64,000 nt of DNA. Source: Clostridiaceae bacterium (GTDB lineage: Bacteria; Bacillota; Clostridia; Lachnospirales; Lachnospiraceae). The notes beneath the pieces were generated by a model that saw only the letters and a program-made list of their open reading frames with translations, searched no databases and was not told the DNA's origin. Shown here piece by piece: positions 9,008 through 18,886 of this stretch. Positions within the stretch are counted from its first letter, which is position 1; every line of letters begins with the position of its first letter. A program made the translations under genes and the position numbers. The stretch is from the NCBI GenBank assembly GCA_902363735.1, contig CABJBA010000004.1, positions 1 to 64,000 of the forward strand, given 5' to 3'.

Positions 9008-9101
9008 TACCCGTCTGGACAGAAGGAGGGAGTTGTGTTACACTCTTCACAAAAGCACCAAAAAATGGGAAACGAATCAAAACACACACGAGGTTTACCA
9101 C

Positions 9102-9473
9102 ATGAATGAAAATAAAAACACGAATCCAAATAGTGAGACAACTCCTCCTGGCTCTGCAGCTATGGCCGCCTCCTGGTCTGTAATACTTGGCGGCTTTGGC
9201 CTGGTAAGCAGCTGTACCTTTTTCAGTATCTGGGAGCTTCCTGCCGGCTTATTTTTAGGCATTGCAGGAACTGCATGTGCCATCTATTCCAAACAGGGTA
9301 AACCCTTTACCCAGCAGGCCCAGTTAGGTCTGATCCTGTCCATCATCTCCGCGGTATGCGGCCTGCTTATGACTTTTTTCATCATATTCATGTACGATAT
9401 CATGGAAACCAACACTCCTTTAGGCCAGCATTTCAGGCAGGTTTTTGAAGCCCTATCAGCCCCCCGCCAATGA
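9102..9473 (+). CDS. Small integral membrane protein, unknown function
   Basis: A 123-aa protein with a polar N terminus rich in Asn, Thr and Pro, followed by three predicted membrane segments (roughly residues 20-42, 46-62 and 75-100) and a short C-terminal tail. The first two hydrophobic stretches, with GGFGLVSSCTFFSIW and LPAGLFLGIAGTACAIYSK, resemble DUF4190-like small membrane proteins. The start at 9102 has GAGGT eight bases upstream; the frame is open from 9033 without a good site. It converges on the DUF2752 gene with two bases between the stops. Function is unknown. Confidence 0.7.
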   Translation: MNENKNTNPNSETTPPGSAAMAASWSVILGGFGLVSSCTFFSIWELPAGLFLGIAGTACAIYSKQGKPFTQQAQLGLILSIISAVCGLLMTFFIIFMYDIMETNTPLGQHFRQVFEALSAPRQ

Positions 9474-9475
9474 CC

Positions 9476-9808
9476 TTATTTTATGACAGGAAGCAGATCC
9501 ACCCCCAAATAAACCAGCATATAATTCTTAAAAATCCAGTTTATCACAACGACAGCGGCTCCCAGCAATGCAAAACGCCTCTCCCACTTTTTCCGGTCAC
9601 GGGGACGCCATACCAAGATTAGTCCAAAAACCAGGACAGCATAAAGGACCAGCGGATGATACTGAAAACTCATTCGCAGGTCCCCCCTAAGCAGTGACCG
9701 GACAGCCCTGGTTCCTCCGCAGCCCGGACAATAAAGTCCGGTCAGCAGATGAAACGGGCAGGAAAAACTAATTCCCAGCAGCCGTTTTAACCAGTTCAGC
9801 CCTTCCAT
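9476..9808 (-). CDS. DUF2752 family membrane protein
   Basis: A 110-aa membrane protein carrying the DUF2752 signature CPFHLLTGLYCPGCGGTRA (about residues 17-35), followed by RSLLRGDLRMSFQYHPLVL and two further hydrophobic segments. The CPGCGGTRA motif defines the family; its biochemical role is not established. It lies 5 bp downstream of lysC on the same strand and is probably the last gene of the ACT-hom-lysC transcript, though a link to amino-acid synthesis is not known. Confidence 0.85.
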   Translation of the reverse strand: MEGLNWLKRLLGISFSCPFHLLTGLYCPGCGGTRAVRSLLRGDLRMSFQYHPLVLYAVLVFGLILVWRPRDRKKWERRFALLGAAVVVINWIFKNYMLVYLGVDLLPVIK

Positions 9809-9813
9809 CTCTT

Positions 9814-11022
9814 TTAATCCGCCAGATCAAAGGCGTCATGAACAGATCTCATGGCCCGGTTTACATCCTCTTCATGGATTAAAACCGTAATTCTTATCTC
9901 TGAGGTGGCAATCATCTTAATGTTGACATTTGCATTGGAAAGAGCCTCAAACATCTTGGCAGCTACTCCCGGATTGCTCATCATACCAGCTCCGATAATG
10001 GACAGCTTTGCCACGTTCTCTTCATTGGTTACAGCCTGAGCAGTAATAGACTCTTTATTCTTTTCCAAAAGATCTAAAGCCTCTTCTAAATCCGTCTTTG
10101 CAACAGTAAAGGATATATCTTTTTTCTCTTCACGCCCGATTGACTGAATGATGATATCCACATTGACGTTGTGCTTTGCCAGAAGATTAAATATCTTAAA
10201 GGCAATTCCAGGCTCATTTTTAACACCCAGCACCGAAATACGGGCTACATTCTTATCTGCGGCCACACCGCTAACCAGCATTCTTTCCAATTTTGTTTCC
10301 TCCTTGACGATCGTACCTTCTGCTCTGGTCAGACTTGACCGGACTACCAACTGTACTCCATAGCGTTTTGCCATCTCCACTGAACGGTTGTGAAGCACTT
10401 TAGCCCCCAAAGATGCAAACTCCAGCATTTCATCATAAGAAACCTCCTGAAGCTTTCTGGCGTTGGGAACGACGTGGGGATCTGCTGTGTATACTCCATC
10501 CACATCTGTATAAATCTCACAGGCGTCTGCATGGAGGGCTGCCGCAAGAGCAACTGCAGTGGTGTCAGATCCTCCCCGTCCAAGTGTAGTCAGATCATCG
10601 TATTTATTAACTCCCTGAAAACCTGTAATAATAACTATCTTTCTGGCCTCAAGCTCATGTCTGATCCGTTCCGTATCAATCCGTTTTAACTTGGCTGATC
10701 CATATGCAGAGGTAGTGTGCATAGCCACCTGAGCCGCATTCAGAGAAACAGCCGGAACCCCAAGAACATTCATTGCCATAGCCATAAGGGATACACTGAC
10801 CTGTTCTCCTGTGGATAAAAGCATATCCATCTCCCTCTTAGGCGGATTAGGATTTATCTCACGAGCCTTGGCAATCAGGCCATCAGTAGTTTTTCCCATA
10901 GCTGACAGTACCACAACTACCTGATTTCCATTTTTATAGTCTTCTATACAGCGCTTTGCTGCGTTGAAAATTCTTTCTTTGTCTGCGACGGAGCTTCCGC
11001 CAAACTTTTTTACCACTAACAT
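9814..11022 (-). CDS. lysC: Aspartate kinase
   Basis: Aspartokinase (402 aa), which catalyses the first step of the lysine/threonine/methionine pathway. The N-terminal KFGGSSV is followed by GRGGSDTTAVALAAAL and EIYTDVDGVYTADP, typical of the amino-acid kinase domain. Two ACT domains occupy about residues 265-400, with VNVDIIIQSIG and the second GMMSNPGVAAKMFEAL...NVNIKMIATSEI, implying allosteric feedback. The ATG has GGAGAG upstream. It follows hom by 42 bp. Which end product inhibits it cannot be read from sequence by eye. Confidence 0.94.
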   Translation of the reverse strand: MLVVKKFGGSSVADKERIFNAAKRCIEDYKNGNQVVVVLSAMGKTTDGLIAKAREINPNPPKREMDMLLSTGEQVSVSLMAMAMNVLGVPAVSLNAAQVAMHTTSAYGSAKLKRIDTERIRHELEARKIVIITGFQGVNKYDDLTTLGRGGSDTTAVALAAALHADACEIYTDVDGVYTADPHVVPNARKLQEVSYDEMLEFASLGAKVLHNRSVEMAKRYGVQLVVRSSLTRAEGTIVKEETKLERMLVSGVAADKNVARISVLGVKNEPGIAFKIFNLLAKHNVNVDIIIQSIGREEKKDISFTVAKTDLEEALDLLEKNKESITAQAVTNEENVAKLSIIGAGMMSNPGVAAKMFEALSNANVNIKMIATSEIRITVLIHEEDVNRAMRSVHDAFDLAD

Positions 11023-11064
11023 CGATGTCTCTCCATTCCGCTTTGTTGCATGCTTATCAATCTG

Positions 11065-12288
11065 TTATACAGATTCCAGTTCTGCGCGGATACACTGTCT
11101 GATTCCTGACAGCCTCTTCGCTTTTTCTCTGTACTCATCTTCGGTCATAATCTCTGTGAGAACTGCAAATTCATCCTTATGCTCCAGTTCAATCACTTCC
11201 ACCTTTCCCAGTACATGTTCGGCTTCCTCACTTCGTTGGTTCGCAAGACCTTTCAGTCTTACAAAATAGCGAAAGGATAGTCCCCCTATATCTGAAACAG
11301 TAAGAGTCTGGTCATCCCAGCCCATCTCCACATGATGGCCCGGGTTCTTAAGAGCCTCTATCATATCCGCAGCCACAGCACTGGCTGTAGGAAGCTTTCC
11401 GGCTCCGCTTCCGTAAAACATGGAAGTTCCCAGCATATTTCCCTTTACCAGAATGCCGTTATAGGCATCGCTTACAGAATAAAGGGGATGGTCCTTACCG
11501 ATCATGACAGGAGCTGTAAATGCGTGAACCTTTCCATCCTTCATACGGCTGGAGCCAAGGAGCTTAACAGAGGTTCCCATTGCCTCGGCATATTCAAAGT
11601 CCACATCAGTGATCTTTGTAATCCCTTCTGTATAAATATGCTCATAATTGACCTCATGTCCCGCAGCCATGGCAGTCAGAATGGAAATTTTTCTGCAGGT
11701 GTCGTGTCCCTCCACATCAGCCTCCGGATTCCGTTCTGCATATCCCAGTTCCTGAGCCTCCCGGAGGGCTGCTTCAAAAGATTCTCCAGTCTTATCCATC
11801 TTAGTCAGTATAAAATTAGTGGTTCCGTTTAAAATTCCTGTGATTTCTTCAATTGCCTCTCCTGCAAGTGAAGTGTAGAGAGGTCTGATGATGGGGATTC
11901 CGCCGCCAACGCTGGCCTCAAAGAAGAAATTAACGTTATGCTCTGCAGCAATCCTTAAAAGCTCTGTGCCATGAGCCGCCACCAAGGCCTTGTTGGAGGT
12001 GGCAACATGCTTTCCGGCCTCTAAGCTTGCCTTTACAAAGGGATAAGCCGGGTTAAGGCCGCCCATGGTTTCCACCACCAGGGCAATCTCTGGGTCTTTT
12101 TCAATGGTAGAAAAGTCATGAACGATCTTATGCTCAATGGCTGTACCTGGAAATTCCCTTAAATCCAGAATATATTTTACAAAAATTTCATGGCCTGTCT
12201 TTTTTGTAATGAGCTCCTTATTTTGTTCCAAAACCTCAACTACGCCCGAACCAACAGTTCCATATCCCATAACAGCAACTTTTATCAT
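11065..12288 (-). CDS. hom: Homoserine dehydrogenase
   Basis: NAD(P)-dependent reduction of aspartate semialdehyde to homoserine; 407 aa from the chosen start. The N-terminal Rossmann motif GYGTVGSGVVEVL, the catalytic-domain ILNGTTNFILTKM and GYAERNPEADVEGHDTCRK, and a C-terminal ACT-like region (FAVLTEIM...) are all present. The start at 12288 has AGAGGA six bases upstream; the seven-codon extension to 12309 lacks a site. It lies between the ACT protein and lysC, forming an aspartate-family unit. Confidence 0.94.
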   Translation of the reverse strand: MIKVAVMGYGTVGSGVVEVLEQNKELITKKTGHEIFVKYILDLREFPGTAIEHKIVHDFSTIEKDPEIALVVETMGGLNPAYPFVKASLEAGKHVATSNKALVAAHGTELLRIAAEHNVNFFFEASVGGGIPIIRPLYTSLAGEAIEEITGILNGTTNFILTKMDKTGESFEAALREAQELGYAERNPEADVEGHDTCRKISILTAMAAGHEVNYEHIYTEGITKITDVDFEYAEAMGTSVKLLGSSRMKDGKVHAFTAPVMIGKDHPLYSVSDAYNGILVKGNMLGTSMFYGSGAGKLPTASAVAADMIEALKNPGHHVEMGWDDQTLTVSDIGGLSFRYFVRLKGLANQRSEEAEHVLGKVEVIELEHKDEFAVLTEIMTEDEYREKAKRLSGIRQCIRAELESV

Positions 12289-12331
12289 ACTTTTCCTCTT
12301 TTCTGCCATTTTTCCAAGCTTTATAGTGTCC

Positions 12332-12775
12332 TTATTCCCTGGCTAAAATATTTACATAATGGACTCCATCCTTTTCCTCCATATCCTCCACCATCTTGGA
12401 AACATTCCCCGTGGTTTCAAGCACCTCCACGCTTAAGGTTAAGGTGGCTACTCCGTTGATCGGAATACTCTGATGTATCGTAAGGATATTGGCCCGGTAT
12501 ACCGCCACTACATGAAGCAGGTCTGACAGAAGCCCCGGTTCGTCAGCCATCTGCATCACAAGAGTGATTGTCTTTCCCTTTGCATTATCGTAAAAGGGAA
12601 AAATATCATCCTTATACTTATAAAAAGAACTGCGGCTGATCCCAACCCGGTCAGTAGCTTCCTGAACCGTGATGACCCGCTCTGATTCCAGCAGCTTTTT
12701 TGCTTCAACTACCTTCAGCAATACTTCAGGCACAGCTTTCTGCTTTACCACAAAATATTTACTCTTTTCTTCCAT
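12332..12775 (-). CDS. ACT domain-containing regulator (UPF0735/PheB-like)
   Basis: A 147-aa protein of the UPF0735 family. A central helix-turn-helix-like segment (VQEATDRVGISRSSFYKYKD) precedes a C-terminal ACT domain (GKTITLVMQMADEPGLLSDLL, then NILTIHQSIPING). ACT domains usually bind amino acids, so it is probably an amino-acid-responsive regulator of the genes behind it. A start at 12775 after AAGGGGAGA is preferred; upstream in-frame codons run into the promoter. Position immediately before hom is widely seen in Clostridia. The regulated targets are an inference. Confidence 0.88.
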   Translation of the reverse strand: MEEKSKYFVVKQKAVPEVLLKVVEAKKLLESERVITVQEATDRVGISRSSFYKYKDDIFPFYDNAKGKTITLVMQMADEPGLLSDLLHVVAVYRANILTIHQSIPINGVATLTLSVEVLETTGNVSKMVEDMEEKDGVHYVNILARE

Positions 12776-12833
12776 AAAAAAATATCTCCCCTTCTGTGTC
12801 CGCAACAGAAGTACATCTGTGCTCATAGGGAAG

Positions 12834-12862
12834 ATATTATCATATTTATGCAATGTATGCAA
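12834..12862 (-). promoter_or_regulatory. Promoter of the ACT-hom-lysC unit
   Basis: On the minus strand, -35 TTGCAT (12857-12862), 17-bp spacer ending in TGA (extended -10), -10 TAATAT (12834-12839). Confidence 0.7.
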
Positions 12863-12890
12863 CTATTTTTCTATTTATTTTCTTAAATAC

Positions 12891-14025
12891 TTATTCCATT
12901 TCCGTGTCACTGGCTTTTGCACCAGTGTTCAGCCAGCGCAGATAAGCGTACATAAACTGATCCAAAGCGCCGTCTAAAACGCTGTTTATATTGCCGATTT
13001 CCGCACCGGTTCTGTGATCCTTGGCCATGGTGTAAGGCTGCATAACATAGGAACGGATCTGGTTTCCCCAGCCAATATCTGTCACATCGCCCCGGATGCC
13101 GGACAGTTTTTCTGCATTTTCCTGCTGCTTCAGCAGATAAAGCTTGGCTTTCAGCATCTGCATAGCCTTGTCCTTGTTCTGGAACTGAGACCGCTCATTC
13201 TGACACTGCACCACAATTCCTGACGGCAAATGAGTGATACGGATGGCAGAAGAAGTCTTATTGATGTGCTGGCCACCGGCTCCGCTGGAGCGGTAGGTAT
13301 CAATCCTCAAATCATCATCATTGACTTCTACATCAAGATCCTCTTCAATATCGGGCATTACATCGCAGGACACAAAAGAAGTCTGACGTTTGCCAGCCGC
13401 ATTAAAGGGGGATATCCGCACAAGGCGGTGAACTCCTTTTTCCGACTTCAAATAGCCATAGGCATTTGATCCGTTGACCTGAATGGTAACAGACTTAATA
13501 CCGGCTTCTTCACCGTCTAAATAGTCCAGAACTTCTATGGAAAAGCCTTTCTTTTCTGCCCAGCGGCAGAACATGCGGTAAAGAATGCTGCACCAGTCGC
13601 AGGATTCCGTTCCTCCTGCTCCTGCGTTCAGCCTTAAGATGGCATTGTGGTCATCATATTCGCCTGACAGAAGGGTATTGATGCGCATCTCCTCCAGCTT
13701 TTCCTTGAATTCACCCAGCATCTCTTCCACTTCGGGAACAAGAGATTGGTCATTTTCCTCATTTCCCATCTCGATCATGACGCCGATGTCCTCGTACTGC
13801 TGCTCCAGATCCTTGTAGTCCTGAACCGTATCTTTTAAATTCTTGGCAAGCTGGACAATCTTTGCAGACTTCTCCGGATCTGCCCAGAAATCAGGCTCCT
13901 CCATGGATTTATCCAGCTCATCGATCCTCTTTAACTTGTTATCTAAGTCAAAGTGAATCCCTCACTTCCACTAATGGTTTTTGAAACGTTGATAATTCGT
14001 ATTTATACTGGTCTAACTCTACCAC
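12891..14025 (-). CDS. prfB: Peptide chain release factor 2, with programmed +1 frameshift
   Basis: RF2, which terminates translation at UGA and UAA. The first 25 codons run from a GTG at 14025 (peptide begins MVELDQYKYEL and ends VEVRDSL) to CTT-TGA-C at 13953-13947. The main frame resumes one base later with DLDNKLKRIDEL and ends at 12891, about 377 aa in all. A GAGGG element precedes the slippery CTT, and the UGA is codon 26, as in E. coli prfB. The RF2 recognition motif SPF (RISPFNAAG) and catalytic GGQ (GAGGQHINK) are present. An ATG at 14043 is in frame but has a poorer ribosome site. Autoregulation by RF2 level is established for this motif. Confidence 0.95.
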
Positions 14026-14051
14026 TGTGTCACCCACTTTCATTTTTTAAT

Positions 14052-14096
14052 TTATGTTCACTCACCGAAACCTACTATGGCTGGTTAAGGTTTGTG
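14052..14096. repeat. Inverted repeat between secA and prfB
   Basis: GTTCAC/GTGAAC arms with inner GAAACC/GGTTT arms around a ~16-bp loop, in the 132-bp secA-prfB gap. It could fold in RNA on either strand. No T run follows, so it is not a standard terminator. Confidence 0.5.
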
Positions 14097-14157
14097 AACG
14101 GTCTTGCACTAAATTCTGCCTTTGTCTTCGGCCCGGCTTCATTAAGCCGTTTTCGGT

Positions 14158-16728
14158 CTACACCGGTTTGCGTCCGCAGCACTGTTTGTATTTTTTGCCT
14201 GAGCCGCACGGACAGGGGTCATTGGGGTAAACCTTCGCTTCCATCTTCTTGGCCGGCTCCCGCACTCCGCTGTCATCTTTGTTGGTTCCGGTCACCTTGG
14301 CAGCCGGTTCCCGTTCTACCTTCTGCTCTACCTTAATGTGGAACAGAATCCTTACGGTATCCTCACGGATGGCAGCTGTCATCTCGTCAAACATCTGGTA
14401 TCCGTTCATCTTGTATTCCACCAGCGGATCTCTCTGGCCATAAGCCTGAAGGCCAATGCCCTGGCGGAGCTGTTCCATATCATCGATATGGGACATCCAT
14501 TTATTATCAATTACCTTTAAGAGTATGACGCGCTCGATCTCACGGATCTGCTCTCCGTCAGGGAATTCTGCTTCCTTAGACTCGTAAAGCTTGATGGCCT
14601 CTTCTTTCAGCAGATGCTTTAATTCATTTTTCCTGATCTTCTTATCATCAGTCAAAGCAATCGGCTTTAATGGCACGATAGGAAGAAGAAGGTTGTTCAC
14701 TTCATTTAAATCCCAATCTTCCGGAGCCTGCTCTTCTGTGACGGTAAGGTCAACGGCATTTTCCACGATGTCTGTCACCATCTTTAAGATGACATCACGC
14801 ATGTTGTCTCCGTCTAATACCTTTCTTCGTTCCGCATAAATTACTTCACGCTGCTCGTTCATAACTTCATCGTATTTGAGAAGGTTTTCACGGATGCCGT
14901 AGTTGTTGGTCTCGATCTTCATCTGGGCCTTTTCAATGGCATTAGACAGCATCTTATGCTCTATCTGCTCTCCTTCCGGCACTCCCAGGGCATTGAACAT
15001 GCCTACAAGGCGCTCGGAACCAAACAGGCGCATCAGATCGTCTTCCAGGGAAATGTAAAATCTGGATTCACCCAAATCTCCCTGACGGCCGGAACGTCCT
15101 CTCAGCTGATTGTCAATACGGCGGGATTCATGACGCTCGGTACCGATAATCTTTAAACCACCTGCTGCCTTTGACTCTTCATCCAGCTTGATATCCGTAC
15201 CACGGCCTGCCATGTTGGTCGCGATTGTAACCGCTTTGCTGATACCGGCATCTGCCACGATTTCAGCCTCCAGCTCATGGTATTTGGCATTGAGCACCTT
15301 ATGAGGAATGCCCCGGCGCTTTAACATGCCGCTTAACATCTCTGAGGTTTCAATTGTAATGGTACCTACCAGAACCGGCTGTCCCTTTTCGTAAGCCTCT
15401 TCCACTTCATCGCAGACTGCAGTGAATTTTTCTTTTTTAGTTTTATAAACAGCATCTTCCTGATCGATACGGGAAATAGGACGGTTGGTTGGGATCGCAA
15501 CGGCATCCATTCCATAGGTGTTTCGGAATTCCTTTTCCTCTGTCAGAGCTGTACCGGTCATACCGGACTTTTTGCTGTATTTATTAAAGAAGTTCTGGAA
15601 AGTAATGGTAGCAAGGGTCTTGCTCTCCCTGCGGACATTTACATGCTCCTTTGCTTCAATGGCCTGGTGAAGGCCGTCAGAATATCGTCTGCCGGGCATG
15701 ATACGTCCGGTAAATTCATCTACGATCAGAACTTCGTCATCCTTTACCACATAATCCTTGTCGCGGAACATGAGATTGTTGGCGCGCAGAGCCAGAATGG
15801 TATTGTGCTGAATCTCTAAGTTCTTAGGATCAGACAGATTTTCGATCTGGAAGAACTTCTCTACCTTTTCCACACCCTGCTCTGTCAGGTTTACTACTTT
15901 ATCCTTTTCATCTACCACGAAATCCCCGGATTCTGTAATCTCCTCTCCCATAATGGCAGCCATCTTGGAGAACTCGCCGGAAGCCTGCCCCCGCTCTAAC
16001 TGATGAGCCAGAATATCGCAGACTTCATATAATTTAGTGGATTTTCCGCTTTGTCCGGAAATGATAAGAGGAGTTCTTGCCTCATCGATCAATACGGAGT
16101 CCACCTCATCAATGATACAGAAGTCCAGATTACGGAGAACCATCTGCTCTTTGTAGATAGCCATGTTATCTCTTAAATAATCAAATCCCAACTCATTGTT
16201 GGTTACATATGTGATATCGCAGTTGTATGCAGCCCGTCTTTCATCGGAATTCATTGAGTTGAGGACAACGCCTACGGTCAGGCCCAGGAACTCATGAACC
16301 TTTCCCATCCACTCCGCATCTCGTTTTGCCAGGTAGTCGTTGACTGTAACGATCTGAACTCCATTTCCTGCCAGTGCGTTTAAATAAGCTGGACAGGTGG
16401 ACACCAGGGTCTTACCTTCACCTGTCTTCATTTCCGCAATACGGCCCTGATGGAGAACCATGCCGCCGATTAACTGCACACGGAAATGTTCCATATTAAG
16501 AACTCTTTTTGCGGCTTCTCTTACTGTGGCAAATGCCTCAGGGAGAATGTCATCAAGGGTCTCACCTGCTGCCAGCCTTTCTTTGAAAAGCTTTGTGTTA
16601 TTTCTCAGTTCTTCATCAGCTAAGGCAGCCATTGCCGGGCGAAGAGCTTCTATCTTATCCGCAATGGGATTGATCAATTTTAATTCTCTTTCACTATGAG
16701 TTCCAAATATTTTTTGAACCAGGTTCAT
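14158..16728 (-). CDS. secA: Preprotein translocase ATPase SecA
   Basis: Motor ATPase of the Sec pathway (856 aa), cytosolic and membrane-associated. MKTGEGKT is Walker A of NBD1, [15 protein letters not shown] is the DEAD-like region, and [13 protein letters not shown] and [15 protein letters not shown] belong to NBD2. The C terminus carries the zinc/SecB-binding motif [13 protein letters not shown]. The start at 16728 (MNLVQKIFG) has AGGAG seven bases upstream, whereas the 11-codon extension begins inside the promoter region. prfB lies 132 bp downstream, as in many Firmicutes. Confidence 0.96.
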   Translation of the reverse strand: MNLVQKIFGTHSERELKLINPIADKIEALRPAMAALADEELRNNTKLFKERLAAGETLDDILPEAFATVREAAKRVLNMEHFRVQLIGGMVLHQGRIAEMKTGEGKTLVSTCPAYLNALAGNGVQIVTVNDYLAKRDAEWMGKVHEFLGLTVGVVLNSMNSDERRAAYNCDITYVTNNELGFDYLRDNMAIYKEQMVLRNLDFCIIDEVDSVLIDEARTPLIISGQSGKSTKLYEVCDILAHQLERGQASGEFSKMAAIMGEEITESGDFVVDEKDKVVNLTEQGVEKVEKFFQIENLSDPKNLEIQHNTILALRANNLMFRDKDYVVKDDEVLIVDEFTGRIMPGRRYSDGLHQAIEAKEHVNVRRESKTLATITFQNFFNKYSKKSGMTGTALTEEKEFRNTYGMDAVAIPTNRPISRIDQEDAVYKTKKEKFTAVCDEVEEAYEKGQPVLVGTITIETSEMLSGMLKRRGIPHKVLNAKYHELEAEIVADAGISKAVTIATNMAGRGTDIKLDEESKAAGGLKIIGTERHESRRIDNQLRGRSGRQGDLGESRFYISLEDDLMRLFGSERLVGMFNALGVPEGEQIEHKMLSNAIEKAQMKIETNNYGIRENLLKYDEVMNEQREVIYAERRKVLDGDNMRDVILKMVTDIVENAVDLTVTEEQAPEDWDLNEVNNLLLPIVPLKPIALTDDKKIRKNELKHLLKEEAIKLYESKEAEFPDGEQIREIERVILLKVIDNKWMSHIDDMEQLRQGIGLQAYGQRDPLVEYKMNGYQMFDEMTAAIREDTVRILFHIKVEQKVEREPAAKVTGTNKDDSGVREPAKKMEAKVYPNDPCPCGSGKKYKQCCGRKPV

Positions 16729-16776
16729 GTTTCTTTCTCCTACTCTTCTTACTGAATACACGATATAATCCTGTAT

Positions 16777-16805
16777 ATTGTAGCACTAACCTTCTTTTAA
16801 TTCAA
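16777..16805 (-). promoter_or_regulatory. Promoter of secA
   Basis: On the minus strand, -35 TTGAAT (16800-16805), 17-bp spacer, -10 TACAAT (16777-16782). Confidence 0.65.
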
Positions 16806-16957
16806 TGAATTCATAAAAAATTAACATTCTTGCAATAATCAATTCCTTTTTTGTAAGATACTTCCTTTTTCTCCGGCAATCTTCGGCAAACAGTGGAAAA
16901 TTATGGTTAACCTGACATATTGCACAAAAAATCTGTTCGATATTTCATCTTTCCACA

Positions 16958-17076
16958 TTATCCACATTCCATTGTGTATGTTTCCCCCATTTTTATCCCC
17001 ACGTCCATCCCCCATAATTCTGTAAAAAAACAGTTATACACCAAGTTATCCACATTATCCACAGTTTTTCTCCACA
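16958..17076 (+). promoter_or_regulatory. DnaA-box cluster between secA and hpf
   Basis: Three perfect TTATCCACA boxes lie at 16958-16966, 17046-17054 and 17055-17063; the last two abut head to tail. One-mismatch boxes are at 16993-17001 (TTATCCCCA) and 17068-17076 (TTCTCCACA). All face the same way. They lie in an A+T-rich 613-bp gap with no gene between the divergent secA and hpf promoters. dnaA, dnaN and rpmH are not here, so this is unlikely to be the main origin. Confidence 0.75.
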
Positions 17077-17279
17077 TATACCCGGTTTTCTCCTTTTTCT
17101 GTAAAACCTTTCAATTTTTGTATACTTGTCATAAAATTACCTTTTTCGACGAAAAATCCTCTTTTTCTCTTGACATTTTTCAAACCTTATATATAGTTTT
17201 TCAATAAATCAATAAAATATAAGTCGAGGAATTTTATAAAAAAAATTCCAGTAATTATCTTATAATTTTCCCAATATGA

Positions 17280-17308
17280 TTGAACAAATCTTAAAAATGT
17301 GGTATACT
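17280..17308 (+). promoter_or_regulatory. Promoter of hpf
   Basis: -35 TTGAAC (17280-17285), 17-bp spacer, -10 TATACT (17303-17308). The hpf ATG is 34 bp past the -10. Confidence 0.75.
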
Positions 17309-17341
17309 ATACCCATCTCAAGAAAAAGGAGCTGATGACTT

Positions 17342-17869
17342 ATGCATTTTACAATTACAGGAAGAAATATTGAGGTTACATCAGGGCTTCGCGAAGCAAT
17401 CGAGGACAAGCTTGGAAAGCTGGACCGCTTCTTTGCCCCAGCCACTGAAGCAATCGTAAGACTCAGCGTGCAGAAAGATATGCAGAAAATCGAAGTGACT
17501 ATTCCAGTGAAAGGACATATAATCAGGGCAGAAGAATCCAGCACAGACATGTACGTCTCCATCGATCTTGTAGAAGAGATTTTGGAACGTCAATTGAAAA
17601 AATATAAGAATAAACTGACCAATAAAAAACAGAATACTCCCTCTTTCTCCGCAGCCTTTGTGGAAGAGGAATTCCAGACAGACGATCATGTGGAAATTGT
17701 TAAAACAAAGAAGTTTGCAGTAAAGCCTATGGATACAGAGGAAGCATGCGTACAGATGGAGCTTTTAGGACACAGCTTCTATGTATTTTTAAATGCAGAT
17801 ACAGAAGAAGTCAATGTGGTTTATAAAAGAAAAGGCGGTTCTTACGGACTTATTGAACCGGAATTTTAA
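17342..17869 (+). CDS. hpf: Long-form ribosome hibernation-promoting factor HPF
   Basis: A 175-aa protein that binds the 30S subunit and drives 100S ribosome dimer formation in stationary phase or stress. The N-terminal S30AE domain (residues 1-100, starting FTITGRNIEVTSGLREAIEDK) and a C-terminal dimerisation domain (about 118-175, VKTKKFAVKPMDTEEACVQM ... FYVFLNADTEEVNVVYKRK) mark it as the long form. AGGAG lies about 10 bases before the ATG. It is divergent from secA and closed by a strong hairpin terminator. The DnaA-box cluster lies upstream of its promoter. Confidence 0.95.
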   Translation: MHFTITGRNIEVTSGLREAIEDKLGKLDRFFAPATEAIVRLSVQKDMQKIEVTIPVKGHIIRAEESSTDMYVSIDLVEEILERQLKKYKNKLTNKKQNTPSFSAAFVEEEFQTDDHVEIVKTKKFAVKPMDTEEACVQMELLGHSFYVFLNADTEEVNVVYKRKGGSYGLIEPEF

Positions 17870-17875
17870 AGTTTT

Positions 17876-17916
17876 ATAAAGAACAGCCAGGTGCCGTAAC
17901 CTGGCTGTTCTTTATT
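17876..17916. terminator. Bidirectional terminator between hpf and trxB
   Basis: A perfect 12-bp stem GAACAGCCAGGT/ACCTGGCTGTTC with a 6-base loop, flanked by AAA and TTTATTTA, serving convergent hpf and trxB. Confidence 0.9.
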
Positions 17917-17920
17917 TACT

Positions 17921-18838
17921 TTAATGTCCGGTCAGATACCGCTCCACACTGGTAATAGCATTTGCTCCATCAGACACTGCTGTTGAAATCTGTCTCAACT
18001 GCTTGGTGCGAACATCACCGGCTGCAAATATCCCTGGTATATTGGTTTCGCAATCCTCTCCTGCCTTGATATATCCGTGATCCATTTCCACCAGGTTATC
18101 AAATGCCTTACTCTGAGGATTGATTCCCACTGCAATAAACACGCCGTCTACGGCAAGCTTCTGTGTCTCCTCTGTCTTTGAATTCTTTATAGTCAGAGAT
18201 TCCACCTGGTCGCCTCCTTCAATCTCCTCTACCACAGTATCCCAGAGAACTTCCACATTTTCCTGGTTAAAGAGCTGAGTCTGAAGGGTCTTTGCTCCCC
18301 TTAGCTGGTTTCTCCTATGAATTAAGTACACCTTCTTACACATTCTGGCTAAGAAAATAGCATCCTCAATGGCAACATCCCCGCCTCCTACCACTGCGGC
18401 TACCTTGTTGCGGAAAAACGCACCGTCACATGTGGCACAGTAGGAAACTCCCATTCCTGCAAGTTCTTCTTCTCCTATAACACTCAGCTTCCGGTGATGG
18501 GCACCTGTAGAGATAATAACTGCTTTCGTAGGATATACCTTTTCTTCTCCCACTACAGTAAAACCGTTTTCAGAGGTTTCAATCCGCAGCACCTCATCTG
18601 TGACAAATTCTGCCCCCAAATTCTCCGCATGTTCCCTGAACTTCATTCCCAGGTCATACCCGTTAATTCCCGGAAGGCCCGGATAATTGTCGACTTCATA
18701 AGTGTTGAGAACCTGACCACCGCTGGCCATTTCTTTTTCAATGACTACCATATTAAGTTCAGCTCTTTTTCCGTAAACTGCCGCTGTAAGTCCGGCCGGA
18801 CCGGAGCCGATAATTACAACATCATACATTTTATTCAT
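17921..18838 (-). CDS. trxB: Thioredoxin-disulfide reductase
   Basis: FAD- and NADPH-dependent reductase of thioredoxin (305 aa), cytosolic. The FAD-binding GSGPAGLTAA is near the N terminus, the redox-active CATC is at residues 134-137, the NADPH-binding GGGDVAIEDA follows, and the C-terminal FAD motif GIFAAGDV is present. It converges on hpf and diverges from an SDR gene. No thioredoxin gene is visible in the window. Confidence 0.95.
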   Translation of the reverse strand: MNKMYDVVIIGSGPAGLTAAVYGKRAELNMVVIEKEMASGGQVLNTYEVDNYPGLPGINGYDLGMKFREHAENLGAEFVTDEVLRIETSENGFTVVGEEKVYPTKAVIISTGAHHRKLSVIGEEELAGMGVSYCATCDGAFFRNKVAAVVGGGDVAIEDAIFLARMCKKVYLIHRRNQLRGAKTLQTQLFNQENVEVLWDTVVEEIEGGDQVESLTIKNSKTEETQKLAVDGVFIAVGINPQSKAFDNLVEMDHGYIKAGEDCETNIPGIFAAGDVRTKQLRQISTAVSDGANAITSVERYLTGH

Positions 18839-18886
18839 AGTCGTCTACCTTCTCTCTTCTATATTGATATTGGGTGTTCTATCCTC

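Noticed and set aside
13904..14043. prfB as a disrupted gene
   Set aside because: The in-frame UGA is in a CTT-TGA-C context at codon 26 with an upstream SD-like element, the classic programmed frameshift.
14052..14096. Riboswitch or T-box upstream of prfB
   Set aside because: Only a simple inverted repeat is present; no T-box motif or multi-helix aptamer pattern was recognised.
16900..17280. Chromosomal origin of replication
   Set aside because: DnaA boxes and A+T-rich DNA are present, but dnaA, dnaN, recF, rpmH and gyrase genes are absent on both sides.
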